Part shown: positions 45,820 to 54,963 of the stretch, piece after piece
Numbering within the stretch: the first letter of the stretch is position 1
How the letters are laid out: each line of letters begins with the position of its first letter
Assembly (NCBI RefSeq): GCF_015500095.1
Contig: NZ_CP062983.1
Span: 3,596,001 to 3,660,000 of the forward strand
DNA: 64,000 nt
Reading direction: 5' to 3'
Source: Phototrophicus methaneseepsis
GTDB lineage: Bacteria; Chloroflexota; Anaerolineae; Aggregatilineales; Phototrophicaceae
Program-made: the position numbers and the translations under genes
Notes under the pieces: generated by a model
Databases searched by the model: none
Told to the model about the DNA's origin: nothing
The model's input: the letters and a program-made list of their open reading frames with translations, nothing else

Positions 45820-47334
45820 TTAAATATCGTCATCCATCAAGGATGAAATTGCCTGGCTCAGATCATCTATGGATACAAGGGCCCGTGTGGAATATTTCAA
45901 AGTTTTGCGGCCCCTTTCGGATAATTTGCTCGTTTGCTTAAGCTGAGTTGCTTCTGACAGCGTGGTCGTTGCCAGGGCAGGATAACCTTGTTCCATCAAA
46001 CGAGTTGCCAGGTACTCTAAGCGTTGTGTGGCCATATCAATATCGCCATTATCCAGGTCACTCTGTGCTTGTTCTTGCATTCTATATAGCGTCAATTTGC
46101 TTAAAGCATCCATGACCACCTGTGGCGCATCATCTGGGGGCGGGTTGTGAGCCACTTCTATAGATACATCGCTGACAGCCTGGAATGACTGCGGTGTGTT
46201 TTGCAAGATATCGCCCGTTGCGACGAGGCGAGCCACAGTACGGAAACCCACATCCATGTGAGCCGGCATCTGGAATTGTAACAATACGACGATGGGCCGT
46301 TTTGCTTCTAAACTGCCAAGCGGTAAGCGTCCATTGACAACTTCCAGCGGTTGTGGATTCGGAGAGAGTTTAAAGGCCATCTCTAGGTTGACATCCGGGT
46401 CTGGTGCAACGGAAAAAGCCATATGCTCCGAAAATGAATCCGTCAAGCTGCGGACATGCTCATTGAAGAAAGGGATAATATCTGCCGCAGATTCAATATA
46501 TGTAGTCGACCCACCGGAGAATGAAGCCAATTTGTCGAGAAATTCGTCATTCCAATCTTTACCAAGGCCGACAGCACTCACTGTGATGCCTTCTTTGCTG
46601 CCTTCCTGCGCTATCTTTAAGCAGTTTTCCTGGTCCCCATAGGTATGACCATCCGTCAGGAGCAAGACATGATTGACGAGGTTAGGTCCCAGGAACTTAC
46701 GATTTTGTTCAATGCCCAGCGATAGACCTTGATAAATTTCCGTGCCTGCTGAGGCGTTCATAATGCTGATGCGCGCTTTAAGCTGTGGTTTGTCTTCAGC
46801 ACGCATCGCTGGGATGAGGACATTGGCACGGTCATTAAAGGCGACGACAGACAGAATATCGGATGGCTCCAGGGCATCAATCACACGCTGTGCGGCAGAT
46901 TTCACTTGGTTGATGCGATCGCCCGTCATGGAATTGCTTTGATCGAGCACCAGCGTAAGGTTGAGTGTCGCGTGTTTCTTGGATTTAACAGGCTGTTGTG
47001 GTGCTGCGTAAATTTCTGTGAGCAGGTAGATAATTTGCTCTTCTGGCATGACAGCAACGGAGCGCTTGCTTGGTGTGACCCTGAGTGTGAAATAGGTGTT
47101 TTCGCTCTTAGTTAGTTCCTCAAGGTATTTATCGACTTGCTCTTTGCCGATTGGGTCTGTCAGAATGTTATATGCCCAGGTGATATCCTGAAACTGTGCT
47201 GCGGCAGCTTCATTATTGGGATTAACATCAGGATGGAGACGACGCGCTAGCCGCCGATAGGCTCGCTTAATATCATTTTCGGTTGAATTCGAAGAGATAC
47301 CCAGTACGCCATACGGATCAAATTGTAGCTCCAT
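45820..47334 (-). CDS. J-domain / VWA domain fusion protein
   Basis: 504 residues, no membrane segment. Residues 5-65 are a J-domain (DPYGVLGISSNSTENDIKRA, with His34-Pro35-Asp36), which in DnaJ stimulates DnaK. Residues 120-300 are a VWA domain with MIDAS Asp131-Ser133-Ser135 (VLDQSNSMTGDR), Thr in GTEIYQGL and LLLTDGHTYGD. The remainder is beta-rich then helical, as in YfbK/TerY-type VWA proteins. J-VWA fusion is rare. It lies between the PP2C and FHA genes in a probable operon. Confidence 0.88.
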   Translation of the reverse strand: MELQFDPYGVLGISSNSTENDIKRAYRRLARRLHPDVNPNNEAAAAQFQDITWAYNILTDPIGKEQVDKYLEELTKSENTYFTLRVTPSKRSVAVMPEEQIIYLLTEIYAAPQQPVKSKKHATLNLTLVLDQSNSMTGDRINQVKSAAQRVIDALEPSDILSVVAFNDRANVLIPAMRAEDKPQLKARISIMNASAGTEIYQGLSLGIEQNRKFLGPNLVNHVLLLTDGHTYGDQENCLKIAQEGSKEGITVSAVGLGKDWNDEFLDKLASFSGGSTTYIESAADIIPFFNEHVRSLTDSFSEHMAFSVAPDPDVNLEMAFKLSPNPQPLEVVNGRLPLGSLEAKRPIVVLLQFQMPAHMDVGFRTVARLVATGDILQNTPQSFQAVSDVSIEVAHNPPPDDAPQVVMDALSKLTLYRMQEQAQSDLDNGDIDMATQRLEYLATRLMEQGYPALATTTLSEATQLKQTSKLSERGRKTLKYSTRALVSIDDLSQAISSLMDDDI

Positions 47335-47350
47335 CGTGCTGACCTAAGAC

Positions 47351-48523
47351 TCATTTGATTGGTGTTTTAAGCAAAAGCGCTGTGATGTTGTCGTGCCCTC
47401 CCTGGCGATTCGCCATGGCAACCAGGTTATCACAGGCTTCTTGCAGTGATTTTGCCTCTGTAATTGTTTTGACCATGTCCTCTTCGGTGACCTCGCCCCA
47501 TAGCCCGTCGCTGCAAAGCAAGATGTAGGCCGAGCCGGGTAAACGCCGGATGAGCGTGTCGACTTCAAGATCTTCACTGTGACCAATGGCGCGATAAAGG
47601 ACGTTACGATGTTGATAATCGCCGCGTTCATCAGCGGATAGTTGGTTAAGTTCAATGAGACGCTGAGCCAACGAGTGATCGCGGGTAAGTTGCTCAATCT
47701 TTTCATCGCGGATCATATAAGCTCGGCTGTCGCCAACATGGGCAAAGTGCGCAACATCTCCGAGCACCAGTACCGCGGTTAAAGTAGTGCCGCCGTCTGG
47801 CACAGTCCGTATCACTTGTTTGTTGGCCTCTTTGACAGCGTGATTGAGTATGTCGGAGATGGTGAAGGGCTCTTCATCATCCTCGTTGGATTTGTTGAGC
47901 AAAGGCAAGTACAGCGATTTAATCACTGCTGTGGCGATAAATTGAACAGTCGTCGCAGAGGCAAGCTCGCCATGATTGTGCCCACCCATTCCATCTGCGA
48001 CGATGAACAGACCGAAATCAGGGACGTTATCAACGGAATGATTTGATGCAAAGAAGCGATATGTTGCATCCTGATTATTATTTCTTACCATCCCTTGATC
48101 TGAACTATGCGCGAAGGTGAGATGGCCGGTTGCGGGTTGATAGATATCAAAAGGATCACCCTCCAACGGACGTGTGACACCTTCCGCCGGGTGAGGTAGA
48201 GTCTCTTCCGGTGCTAATTTTGCTGCTGGCGTAAAGGCCATTTCTGCATCAGGCTGCACAGGCTTTGTTGTTTCACCATTTTCTGAGCTCTCGATGGTTG
48301 TGGCTTCGTCCACTGCTTGAGCGAGTGGCGTCTCAGAAAGTGGCTCTGTCGTGACCTCATCAACCTTATCAGGATTTTCTTCTTCAATTACCTGTTCAGT
48401 TACCTGCGTTGTCTGTGGTTCAACGGCTGTGGCTGTGCTGGCTTCTAGAGATGCATCACGATCATTTTGTTCTTCGGTATTCGCGTTTGACTTGGCGCCA
48501 AAGAGACGGCGAAAGAAGCTCAT
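47351..48523 (-). CDS. PP2C-type Ser/Thr phosphatase
   Basis: 390 residues. The first 130 are acidic and low-complexity (Glu, Thr, Val), probably disordered. Residues about 132-385 are a PPM/PP2C domain: SDQGMVRNNNQDATYRFF, metal-binding FIVADGMGGHNHGELAS, FAHVGDSRAYMIRDEKIEQL, and ILLCSDGLWGEVTEED. All acidic metal ligands seem present. It likely reverses the kinase encoded 15 bp upstream. No membrane segment. Confidence 0.92.
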   Translation of the reverse strand: MSFFRRLFGAKSNANTEEQNDRDASLEASTATAVEPQTTQVTEQVIEEENPDKVDEVTTEPLSETPLAQAVDEATTIESSENGETTKPVQPDAEMAFTPAAKLAPEETLPHPAEGVTRPLEGDPFDIYQPATGHLTFAHSSDQGMVRNNNQDATYRFFASNHSVDNVPDFGLFIVADGMGGHNHGELASATTVQFIATAVIKSLYLPLLNKSNEDDEEPFTISDILNHAVKEANKQVIRTVPDGGTTLTAVLVLGDVAHFAHVGDSRAYMIRDEKIEQLTRDHSLAQRLIELNQLSADERGDYQHRNVLYRAIGHSEDLEVDTLIRRLPGSAYILLCSDGLWGEVTEEDMVKTITEAKSLQEACDNLVAMANRQGGHDNITALLLKTPIK

Positions 48524-48538
48524 AAGCTTTCCTAGGTG

Positions 48539-50476
48539 CTACTGACGAACTAAGGGCAGGGCATACAATGTGTGATCGAGCGAACCAAACAAAATCAGAT
48601 CATCGACTATATGGGCAGCGGATGTGATCGCGCCCTTCGTTTCGAATCGCCAGATTTCTTTACCATTCATCGCGTCAATAGCATGAAAGATACGATCGGT
48701 TCCACCAATGTAAACAACGCCATCATGAACGATGGGCGAAGCAACAATAGGCTTTTCTGTCTGGTAAGTCCAACGTTCTTTGCCTGTTTGGGTGTTGATG
48801 CAATACAAGCGACCATCTGCGGAGCCTATATAGACGAGATTGCGATGTACAGTCGGTGAAGAAATAATAGGCCCAGTTGTGCGTACGCGCCAATGGCTGA
48901 ACCCACTATCTGCATCAATGGCATAAATAAATCCGTCAAATGATCCTACGTAGCAAATGCCTTCAAGGTCTACATAGGGTGAAGATGTGACGGCTTTTTT
49001 CGTCCGGAGCACCCACTTACGTTGGCCGTTCAGTTCAAGTCCGACGATGTCGCCACCTTCGGTGCCAAAAATAACGCGCTCGTTGGTGATAAAGGGTTTA
49101 CTACGGACAGCAGAACCCGCGTCATATTCCCATTGATATCGCCCATTATCGGCTAAGAGGGCATAGAGTTTGCCATCATCACTGCCGAAGAAGACGTAAC
49201 CATGAGCAATATTCGGTGAGCTGCGGACTTTATTGCCTGTGATGTGCGACCAGTTAACGCGCCCATCGCGCATATTAATCGCACGGATTGTGTAGTCTTC
49301 CGAGCCAATAATAACCTGCCCATGATAGCTATCAATGCCGGGCGTTGACGCAATACCTGCATCTGAGGGGCGCTTCCAGATGAATTCACCACTTTGCTGC
49401 TCGATGGCCCATAAGTTCGTGTCATAGGAGCCAACGAAAACCACACCATCAGCTGAGGCGGGGCTACTGCGAATTTCATCTTCTGTCTCAAACGTCCAGA
49501 TAGGCTGCATCCGGCCATCCGCGCCAGAATCAACGAGTTCACGGCTGTTGGCGCGCGGCGTTGGGGCGCTTCCATTGGTTGCTGCAGACGCGACAGATGT
49601 GCCAATAGGCCGATAGCGAAGCGCCATAAAGGCTTCTTTCATTTCCGCACAACTTTGGTAACGTTTTTCTGGCTCAAAGCTGAGTGCTTTATCCAGGATG
49701 GCTGCTAATTCCGGCGTTGCTTCTTCGTTGTAATCCATGATATTGCGCTCGCTAAAGCTGAAGGGTGGCTCCAGCCGAGGATCTTTGCGCGTAATCACAT
49801 GGTGGAGTGTTGCGCCAAGGCTAAAAATATCGCTCAGGGGGTTGGCATTGCCTTTGTATTGCTCCGGCGATGAGTAGCCTTCTGTACCGATAGTGGTATG
49901 CTTGACGCCGCTCACAAAGATTTTAGCGATACCAAAGTCGACCAGCCGTACTTTACCCAGGCTGTCAATCATGATGTTAGCGGGCTTCATATCTCGGAAA
50001 ATGATGGGCTCTGGCTGATAACTATGCAGATATTGCAGCACGTCACAGAGTTCAATAGCCCACTCAACGATCTTATCGATCGGAATTTTCTTCGTTTTGA
50101 TGAGGATTTCTTCCAGATTGTTGCCGTTAATATACTCCATGATGAGATAGGCACTATTATTCTGATCGAAGAAATCGTAGATTTTCGGCGTGGCAGGATG
50201 ATTCAGCGTAGCCAGTATGTTGGCTTCGCGCTGAAATGTCTTCAAAGAAGACGCTCGGAGGCTGGGATCCGCCGTCATGACGGTCATTTCTTTAATTGCA
50301 ACGAGGCGGCGAGCATCGGGGAAGTTTAGATCCCGCGCTTGATACACAGCACCCTGACCACCACCACCTAACTTCGCATCGATCTTATAGCGTGCCAGTA
50401 AGATCGTGTTAGGGCGGAGATGACCTCCTTCATATCCGCTATCGTTTGCTCCAGGAAATTGAGTTGTTTCCGGCAT
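48539..50476 (-). CDS. Soluble Ser/Thr kinase fused to a PQQ-like beta propeller
   Basis: 645 residues. Kinase domain 29-290: glycine loop LGGGGQGAVYQARD, Lys62 in AIKEM, a catalytic loop that reads FRDMKPANIM (residues 160-169; the usual His of HRD is Phe) and DFG at 180-182; TEGYSSPEQY replaces APE. Residues 325-640 are seven PQQ-type blades (GVVFVGSYDTNLWAIEQQSG and similar repeats). There is no membrane segment between them, so the propeller stays in the cytoplasm, unlike the usual periplasmic PQQ propellers. HRD with non-His is found in active kinases too, so activity is likely. First gene of the signalling operon. Confidence 0.92.
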   Translation of the reverse strand: MPETTQFPGANDSGYEGGHLRPNTILLARYKIDAKLGGGGQGAVYQARDLNFPDARRLVAIKEMTVMTADPSLRASSLKTFQREANILATLNHPATPKIYDFFDQNNSAYLIMEYINGNNLEEILIKTKKIPIDKIVEWAIELCDVLQYLHSYQPEPIIFRDMKPANIMIDSLGKVRLVDFGIAKIFVSGVKHTTIGTEGYSSPEQYKGNANPLSDIFSLGATLHHVITRKDPRLEPPFSFSERNIMDYNEEATPELAAILDKALSFEPEKRYQSCAEMKEAFMALRYRPIGTSVASAATNGSAPTPRANSRELVDSGADGRMQPIWTFETEDEIRSSPASADGVVFVGSYDTNLWAIEQQSGEFIWKRPSDAGIASTPGIDSYHGQVIIGSEDYTIRAINMRDGRVNWSHITGNKVRSSPNIAHGYVFFGSDDGKLYALLADNGRYQWEYDAGSAVRSKPFITNERVIFGTEGGDIVGLELNGQRKWVLRTKKAVTSSPYVDLEGICYVGSFDGFIYAIDADSGFSHWRVRTTGPIISSPTVHRNLVYIGSADGRLYCINTQTGKERWTYQTEKPIVASPIVHDGVVYIGGTDRIFHAIDAMNGKEIWRFETKGAITSAAHIVDDLILFGSLDHTLYALPLVRQ

Positions 50477-50534
50477 TAGAGTGCGACCTCAATTATGATG
50501 CGCAAAATTATTAAGCATTACATGATCTTGATTA

Positions 50535-50563
50535 ATTATATTGAAGGTGTCACAATACTGCAA
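50535..50563 (-). promoter_or_regulatory. Putative promoter of the kinase-phosphatase operon
   Basis: Minus strand: TTGCAG (50558-50563), exactly 17 bp, TATAAT (50535-50540), giving a leader of about 55 bases before the kinase gene. Confidence 0.65.
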
Positions 50564-50579
50564 TTGAGGTTTGTAACGG

Positions 50580-51785
50580 ATGAGATTTAACTTGATAGCC
50601 CAGTCAGGCACTTTTGACGACACGCGCTTGCCCGTCTCTTTGTACCTCCACATCCCATTTTGCCGAACAATTTGTACATACTGCGCCTTTAATACCTATG
50701 CCGATCTTGATGATTTGATCCCGGCATTTGTTGACGCACTCTGCCAGGAAATGCGGTTTGTTGGTGCTTCCCGGTCCAATATTCAGCTTAAGACGATTTA
50801 CTTTGGCGGTGGCACGCCGTCATTGCTGACTGCAAAACAATACGAACAACTCTTTGCAACGATTGAGCAAGTTTTCGATACATCGCAAGTGGTAGAAACC
50901 ACTTTAGAGAGTAACCCCAACGATTTGTCATTCGGTTATCTGCGAGATTTGCGGGCCGTTGGCTTTAACCGCATTAGCATTGGTGCACAGACTGCGAATC
51001 AACGTGAGTTATCACTTTATGGGCGCCGACATGACTTTGATGAAGTCGTACATGCTGTTTCTGATGCGCGTCAGGCTGGTTTCCAAAATATTAGCCTAGA
51101 CCTGATTTACGGTGCGCCGGACCAAACTGTTGATGAATGGGGTGCGACCCTTGCTCAGGCGATTGCTCTACAGCCAGATCATTTTTCGCTGTACAACCTG
51201 GAATTGAAGGGTGGTACGGTACTCACACATCAGGTTGATGTGGGAGAACTGACGCGACCCGATGATGATGTCTCCGCTGATATGTATGATCTGGCGACGG
51301 ATTGCCTGGGGGAGGGTGGCTACCAACAATATGAAATTAGCAATTGGTCTCGGCCTGGGTACGAATCTGAGCATAATCTGCAATATTGGCGGAATTTGCC
51401 TTATCTCGGTTTAGGGCCGGGGGCACATGGCTTTGCAAGTGGGGTTCGCTATAATGTATTACGTTTGCCGCAACGTTACATTGATCGGCTTGCTGCTGCT
51501 CAGCATTCAGAAGAGTATCCTCGTACGCCTGTAACGGCCAAAGCAATTGCTGTTGACCGCGAGACGGATATGCAAGAGACGATTATGATGGGCATGCGCA
51601 TGCTGCAAGAGGGCATTCAGCGGGATACCTTCCGGCAGCGCTTCGGCGTGGATATTGTTGATGAATATGCCGACGCTATCAAGAAACACCAGAACTACGG
51701 GCTGTTATCCGTTGATGACGAGAAAATCAGCCTGACGCAGCAAGGACGCTTCCTCAGCAATGCTGTGATTCGCGATTTCTTCTAA
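50580..51785 (+). CDS. hemW: HemW-like radical SAM protein
   Basis: 401 residues. The radical SAM motif CxxxCxxC is at Cys28/32/35 (HIPFCRTICTYCAFN), followed by TIYFGGGTPSLLTAKQ, RISIGAQTANQREL and the HemW-type HNxxYW motif (SEHNLQYWRN). HemW is a haem chaperone; older annotation as oxygen-independent coproporphyrinogen oxidase applies to relatives with a different N-terminus. Divergent from the kinase operon, convergent with the isoprenoid genes. ATG 50580 without a strong ribosome binding site. Confidence 0.88.
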   Translation: MRFNLIAQSGTFDDTRLPVSLYLHIPFCRTICTYCAFNTYADLDDLIPAFVDALCQEMRFVGASRSNIQLKTIYFGGGTPSLLTAKQYEQLFATIEQVFDTSQVVETTLESNPNDLSFGYLRDLRAVGFNRISIGAQTANQRELSLYGRRHDFDEVVHAVSDARQAGFQNISLDLIYGAPDQTVDEWGATLAQAIALQPDHFSLYNLELKGGTVLTHQVDVGELTRPDDDVSADMYDLATDCLGEGGYQQYEISNWSRPGYESEHNLQYWRNLPYLGLGPGAHGFASGVRYNVLRLPQRYIDRLAAAQHSEEYPRTPVTAKAIAVDRETDMQETIMMGMRMLQEGIQRDTFRQRFGVDIVDEYADAIKKHQNYGLLSVDDEKISLTQQGRFLSNAVIRDFF

Positions 51786-51800
51786 TATCGAATTGATGCT

Positions 51801-52814
51801 CTAGAAGTTCCGTTGGAAAAGCATATCAACGAAAGCGTGTAGCGCTTCTGCTGCTTCGCCTGTGGGTTCTGCTTCTTCCAGGGCTGCCATTGCACGCGCA
51901 TGATAGCCTTCTTCCTGTTCTCTGGTGAAGGCTTGCGCCTGAATATCGTCGAGTATCTCGATGACTTCATTGGTCTCTGCCTGGGTGAATTCTGGCTTGC
52001 GATAAAGCTCCGTAAGGTGCTCGCTGTGTGCGAGCCCATAAAGCACGGGCAGGGATTTCTTCTTTGTTTCAATATCTGTTGCAGCCGATTTGCCGGTTAC
52101 GGATGGATCACCCCAGATGCCCAGAATATCATCCCGAATCTGAAATGCGATGCCAATATTCAGGCCGAATTCCGCAAATTTATTTGCACGTTCTCGGTCA
52201 CCTGTGGCAATGAGCGCGCCCATCTCTGTACAGGCCGATAGAAGGGATGCGGTTTTACCCTTTAGCATAGAGATATAACGCTCAGGAGAAACCGTTTCTT
52301 GTGTTTCAAAGCGCATATCCAGGTGCTGTCCACGTGTTAATTCCAGATTGGTTCTGTTGAAGATGTGCCATAAATCCAACGCGATGTTGGGTGCGATATG
52401 GGCTGAAGACTTTGCTAGGGCAGCATATGCCAGGGCGAACATCGCGTCACCTGCATTGATGGCATTTGCAATGCCCCAGACTTGCCACACAGTCGGGCGA
52501 TTATGGCGTAGAGGGCTATCGTCTTGAATATCATCATGGATGAGGGAGAAGTTATGGAGTAGTTCCACAGCCGCTGCCGCATAAATAGCGTCGTGCCAAT
52601 CGCCCCCGGCTGCTTCTGTCGTTAACAGTAACAACGTCGGACGCAGTCGTTTGCCAGTAGGGAGATGATATGGCTCCCCAGTCTCTGTTTCCCAGCCCAT
52701 AGCATAACGGACCATCAGCCCGAAACCTGGCTCGTCTGTAAGCTCTGTTTCAACAATACTCTGTAGCGTTGAATTGAGTGTATCCCAGTATCTTTGTACG
52801 AAGGTGGCAAACAC
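51801..52814 (-). CDS. Polyprenyl diphosphate synthase
   Basis: 337 residues of the trans-isoprenyl transferase family. First Asp-rich motif LIHDDIQDDSPLRHNRPTVW with the DDIQD at 94-98, second FQIRDDILGIWGD, plus KGKTASLLSACTEMG before it. It condenses IPP units to geranyl-, farnesyl- or longer chains; product length cannot be told. The residues before the first Asp-rich motif (VELLHNFSLIHDD) have small/aromatic residues that would suit a medium chain. It follows fni by 9 bp, so IPP isomerisation and chain elongation are co-expressed. Confidence 0.9.
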   Translation of the reverse strand: MFATFVQRYWDTLNSTLQSIVETELTDEPGFGLMVRYAMGWETETGEPYHLPTGKRLRPTLLLLTTEAAGGDWHDAIYAAAAVELLHNFSLIHDDIQDDSPLRHNRPTVWQVWGIANAINAGDAMFALAYAALAKSSAHIAPNIALDLWHIFNRTNLELTRGQHLDMRFETQETVSPERYISMLKGKTASLLSACTEMGALIATGDRERANKFAEFGLNIGIAFQIRDDILGIWGDPSVTGKSAATDIETKKKSLPVLYGLAHSEHLTELYRKPEFTQAETNEVIEILDDIQAQAFTREQEEGYHARAMAALEEAEPTGEAAEALHAFVDMLFQRNF

Positions 52815-52823
52815 GATGTTGGC

Positions 52824-53864
52824 TTAGTCCTTGTAGAGTTTAGTTTCTTGGAGCGCCTGGATAGAGTTTGCGCCACTGCACAGCATGGCAATACGGATTT
52901 GAGCAACGAGCTCCCGGATGAGTTCATTGACAGCTTCGACAGATTCGTTCGCTGCTTTGAGGAAAGGTCCGGCTAAGCCGCCAATTGTCGCGCCAAGCGC
53001 AATACACTTTGCCACATCGATGCCATCGCGTAGGCCCCCGCTGGCAATAACGGGGTGTTGAGGGGCACCGGCTTTTGCATATAGGATCGCATCTGCTGTT
53101 GGTATGCCCCAATCTGCAAAGCTGCGCGCGACTTTGGCGTGGAATGAGGTTGGTGCACGATGATACTCAACTTCGCTCCAGGATGTGCCACCAGAGCCAG
53201 CAACATCAATCGCAGCGACACCTGCATTGGCTAAATTACGCACATCGCGCTCGGAAAATCCCCATCCGACTTCTTTTGCAATGACGGGTACGCCGACTTC
53301 TTTGGTGACTTTTTCGACTTGCTTGAGTAAGCCTGCGAAGTTTGTGTCGCCTTCTGGCTGGACGGCTTCTTGTAACACGTTGAAGTGAAGGATAAGTGCG
53401 TCAGCTTCGATCATATCGACGGCACGACGGCATTGATCCGGTCCATACCCGTAGTTAAGCTGGACAGCTCCCAAATTCGCAAAAAGCAGAATATCCGGCG
53501 CGTACTGGCGTACTTGAAATGTCTTTACGAGATCAGGGTCTTCTACGGCTGCACGTTGTGATCCTAGCCCCATGGCGATGCCATGTTCCTGGGCTGCTAT
53601 CGCTAAATTCTGGTTGATGCGTCGTGCAAGTTCTGCGCCACCTGTCATGGAAGAGATGAGCAAGGGGGCGTTCAGTGTTTTGCCAAAGAGGCTGACTGAG
53701 CTATCGACTTCGTTCAGATCAAGCTCAGGAACAGCGGTATGCATGAAGCGGTATCGTTCCAGGCCAGTGGTAAGATGTGGGAAATTCACATTCTCATTGA
53801 GATTGATGCGAATGTGATCGACTTTTCTGCTTTCAGTTGTCGCCTCTTGCGTGACTTCCGCCAT
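52824..53864 (-). CDS. fni: Type 2 isopentenyl-diphosphate isomerase
   Basis: 346 residues from ATG 53864 (AGGGA upstream). FMN-dependent IDI-2: [14 protein letters not shown] (start), [74 protein letters not shown] and [17 protein letters not shown]. All flavin and phosphate motifs are intact. It interconverts IPP and DMAPP. Fused in expression to the prenyl synthase gene. Confidence 0.95.
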   Translation of the reverse strand: MAEVTQEATTESRKVDHIRINLNENVNFPHLTTGLERYRFMHTAVPELDLNEVDSSVSLFGKTLNAPLLISSMTGGAELARRINQNLAIAAQEHGIAMGLGSQRAAVEDPDLVKTFQVRQYAPDILLFANLGAVQLNYGYGPDQCRRAVDMIEADALILHFNVLQEAVQPEGDTNFAGLLKQVEKVTKEVGVPVIAKEVGWGFSERDVRNLANAGVAAIDVAGSGGTSWSEVEYHRAPTSFHAKVARSFADWGIPTADAILYAKAGAPQHPVIASGGLRDGIDVAKCIALGATIGGLAGPFLKAANESVEAVNELIRELVAQIRIAMLCSGANSIQALQETKLYKD

Positions 53865-53904
53865 GAATTGGTGTTCCCTGATATAGTTGGCCTGTGGATC
53901 GCTT

Positions 53905-53933
53905 ATGCTACAGGTTAACGAACACTGTGTCAA
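53905..53933 (-). promoter_or_regulatory. fni promoter
   Basis: Minus strand: consensus TTGACA (53928-53933), exactly 17 bp, TAGCAT (53905-53910), about 40 bp upstream of the start codon. Divergent from the acpP promoter. Confidence 0.65.
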
Positions 53934-53972
53934 TAAGGCAAGAAATCCTGTCAGAATCCCAATTTTGTTATA

Positions 53973-54001
53973 CTGGCAGCGTGCCTATTATTCAGTATAA
54001 T
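53973..54001 (+). promoter_or_regulatory. acpP promoter
   Basis: CTGGCA (53973-53978), 17 bp, consensus TATAAT (53996-54001), 46 bp before the ATG, with AGGAGG at 54037-54042 as a strong ribosome binding site. Confidence 0.65.
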
Positions 54002-54047
54002 GGTCCAACGATTACCAAGTCCTTTGGCTCCCGAGTAGGAGGGAAGA

Positions 54048-54284
54048 ATGGCTAACATTCAAGAGCGTATTACCGCAATTGTTATTGATGTTCTAGGTGT
54101 TGATGAATCCCGTGTTGTCCCAGACGCACGTTTTCGTGAAGATCTGGAAGCAGATTCACTCGATCTTGTTGAACTGATTATGCAGTTCGAGGAAGAATTC
54201 GGTGGCGAAATCAGTGATGAAGATGCCCAGAAAATTGAAACGGTCGGGCAGGCTGTCACCTATATCGAAACCCACATGGACTAA
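54048..54284 (+). CDS. acpP: Acyl carrier protein
   Basis: 78 residues, acidic, with the phosphopantetheine attachment Ser37 in [20 protein letters not shown]. Standard fatty-acid ACP length and sequence. A strong AGGAGG ribosome binding site precedes it, as usual for this abundant protein. It stands alone: no fabD, fabG or fabF gene is adjacent. Confidence 0.96.
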   Translation: MANIQERITAIVIDVLGVDESRVVPDARFREDLEADSLDLVELIMQFEEEFGGEISDEDAQKIETVGQAVTYIETHMD

Positions 54285-54323
54285 ATTGTCCATTTTCTAA
54301 CTGGACAGTATATGTCATCAAAT

Positions 54324-54350
54324 GCGGGTAGCCTACAAGCTACCCGCGTT
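54324..54350 (+). terminator. acpP terminator
   Basis: GCGGGTAGC / GCTACCCGC perfect 9-bp stem, followed by GTTCTGTTTGTT. Its right arm overlaps the 3' end of the convergent membrane-protein gene (stop at 54340). Confidence 0.7.
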
Positions 54351-54963
54351 CTGTTTGTTGACTGCGTGTGATAAAAACCAGCACTAAGAAGAGTATATAA
54401 AGTATCAATATCCCTGCGGCGCCGATGCTGAGCGCGGCGCTAATGTTGAGAGTGTTTAGGGCGTCCAGGCTGCCCCATACCCCTCCGATCGTGCTGATAA
54501 TTCCCCCGATCACCAACCCAATGATGAATATGACCCATGGCCACTGTGGCTTGGTGATGATGCCAACGGTGCATATCAGGCTCAAGATAGCAAGCCCAAA
54601 CTGTTGAGCGTTGTTATTATCGTTGAAGATATTTGCAATACCATTAACGGGTGGTAACTGGGATAGAATGAGCAGGCTTGCCACAAGCAAACCCGCTACC
54701 CGGAAAGAAATGCGACTCTTCATAGCGTAAAAAGCCGCAATGACCGTCATGATGAATAAGTGCAGCCTGAGCAGACCACTTATGATCAGCGGTAATGTGC
54801 TTTGCTGTGAAGTTGCCAGAATGCTGTTCCATTCTGCCATATCGTAAGCATTCATTATGAATACATGCGTATCATGTTGTACCCATGGTAAAGCGTAGGC
54901 AATAGCAGCAAGGCCTAGCCATAACCAGGGCCATAAGGGCTTATAATCTCGCATAGGCGTCAA
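54340..54963 (-). CDS. Membrane protein of unknown function
   Basis: 207 residues with five or six membrane helices (WLGLAAIAYALPWVQHDTHV, TLPLIISGLLRLHLFIMTVI, then VAGLLVASLLILSQLPPV and later segments). No motif recognised. It begins directly at the base before the stop of the ChlI-like gene, so it is probably translated with it; the thioesterase, ATPase and this gene would then form a three-gene operon. Confidence 0.65.
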   Translation of the reverse strand: MTPMRDYKPLWPWLWLGLAAIAYALPWVQHDTHVFIMNAYDMAEWNSILATSQQSTLPLIISGLLRLHLFIMTVIAAFYAMKSRISFRVAGLLVASLLILSQLPPVNGIANIFNDNNNAQQFGLAILSLICTVGIITKPQWPWVIFIIGLVIGGIISTIGGVWGSLDALNTLNISAALSIGAAGILILYILFLVLVFITRSQQTERG

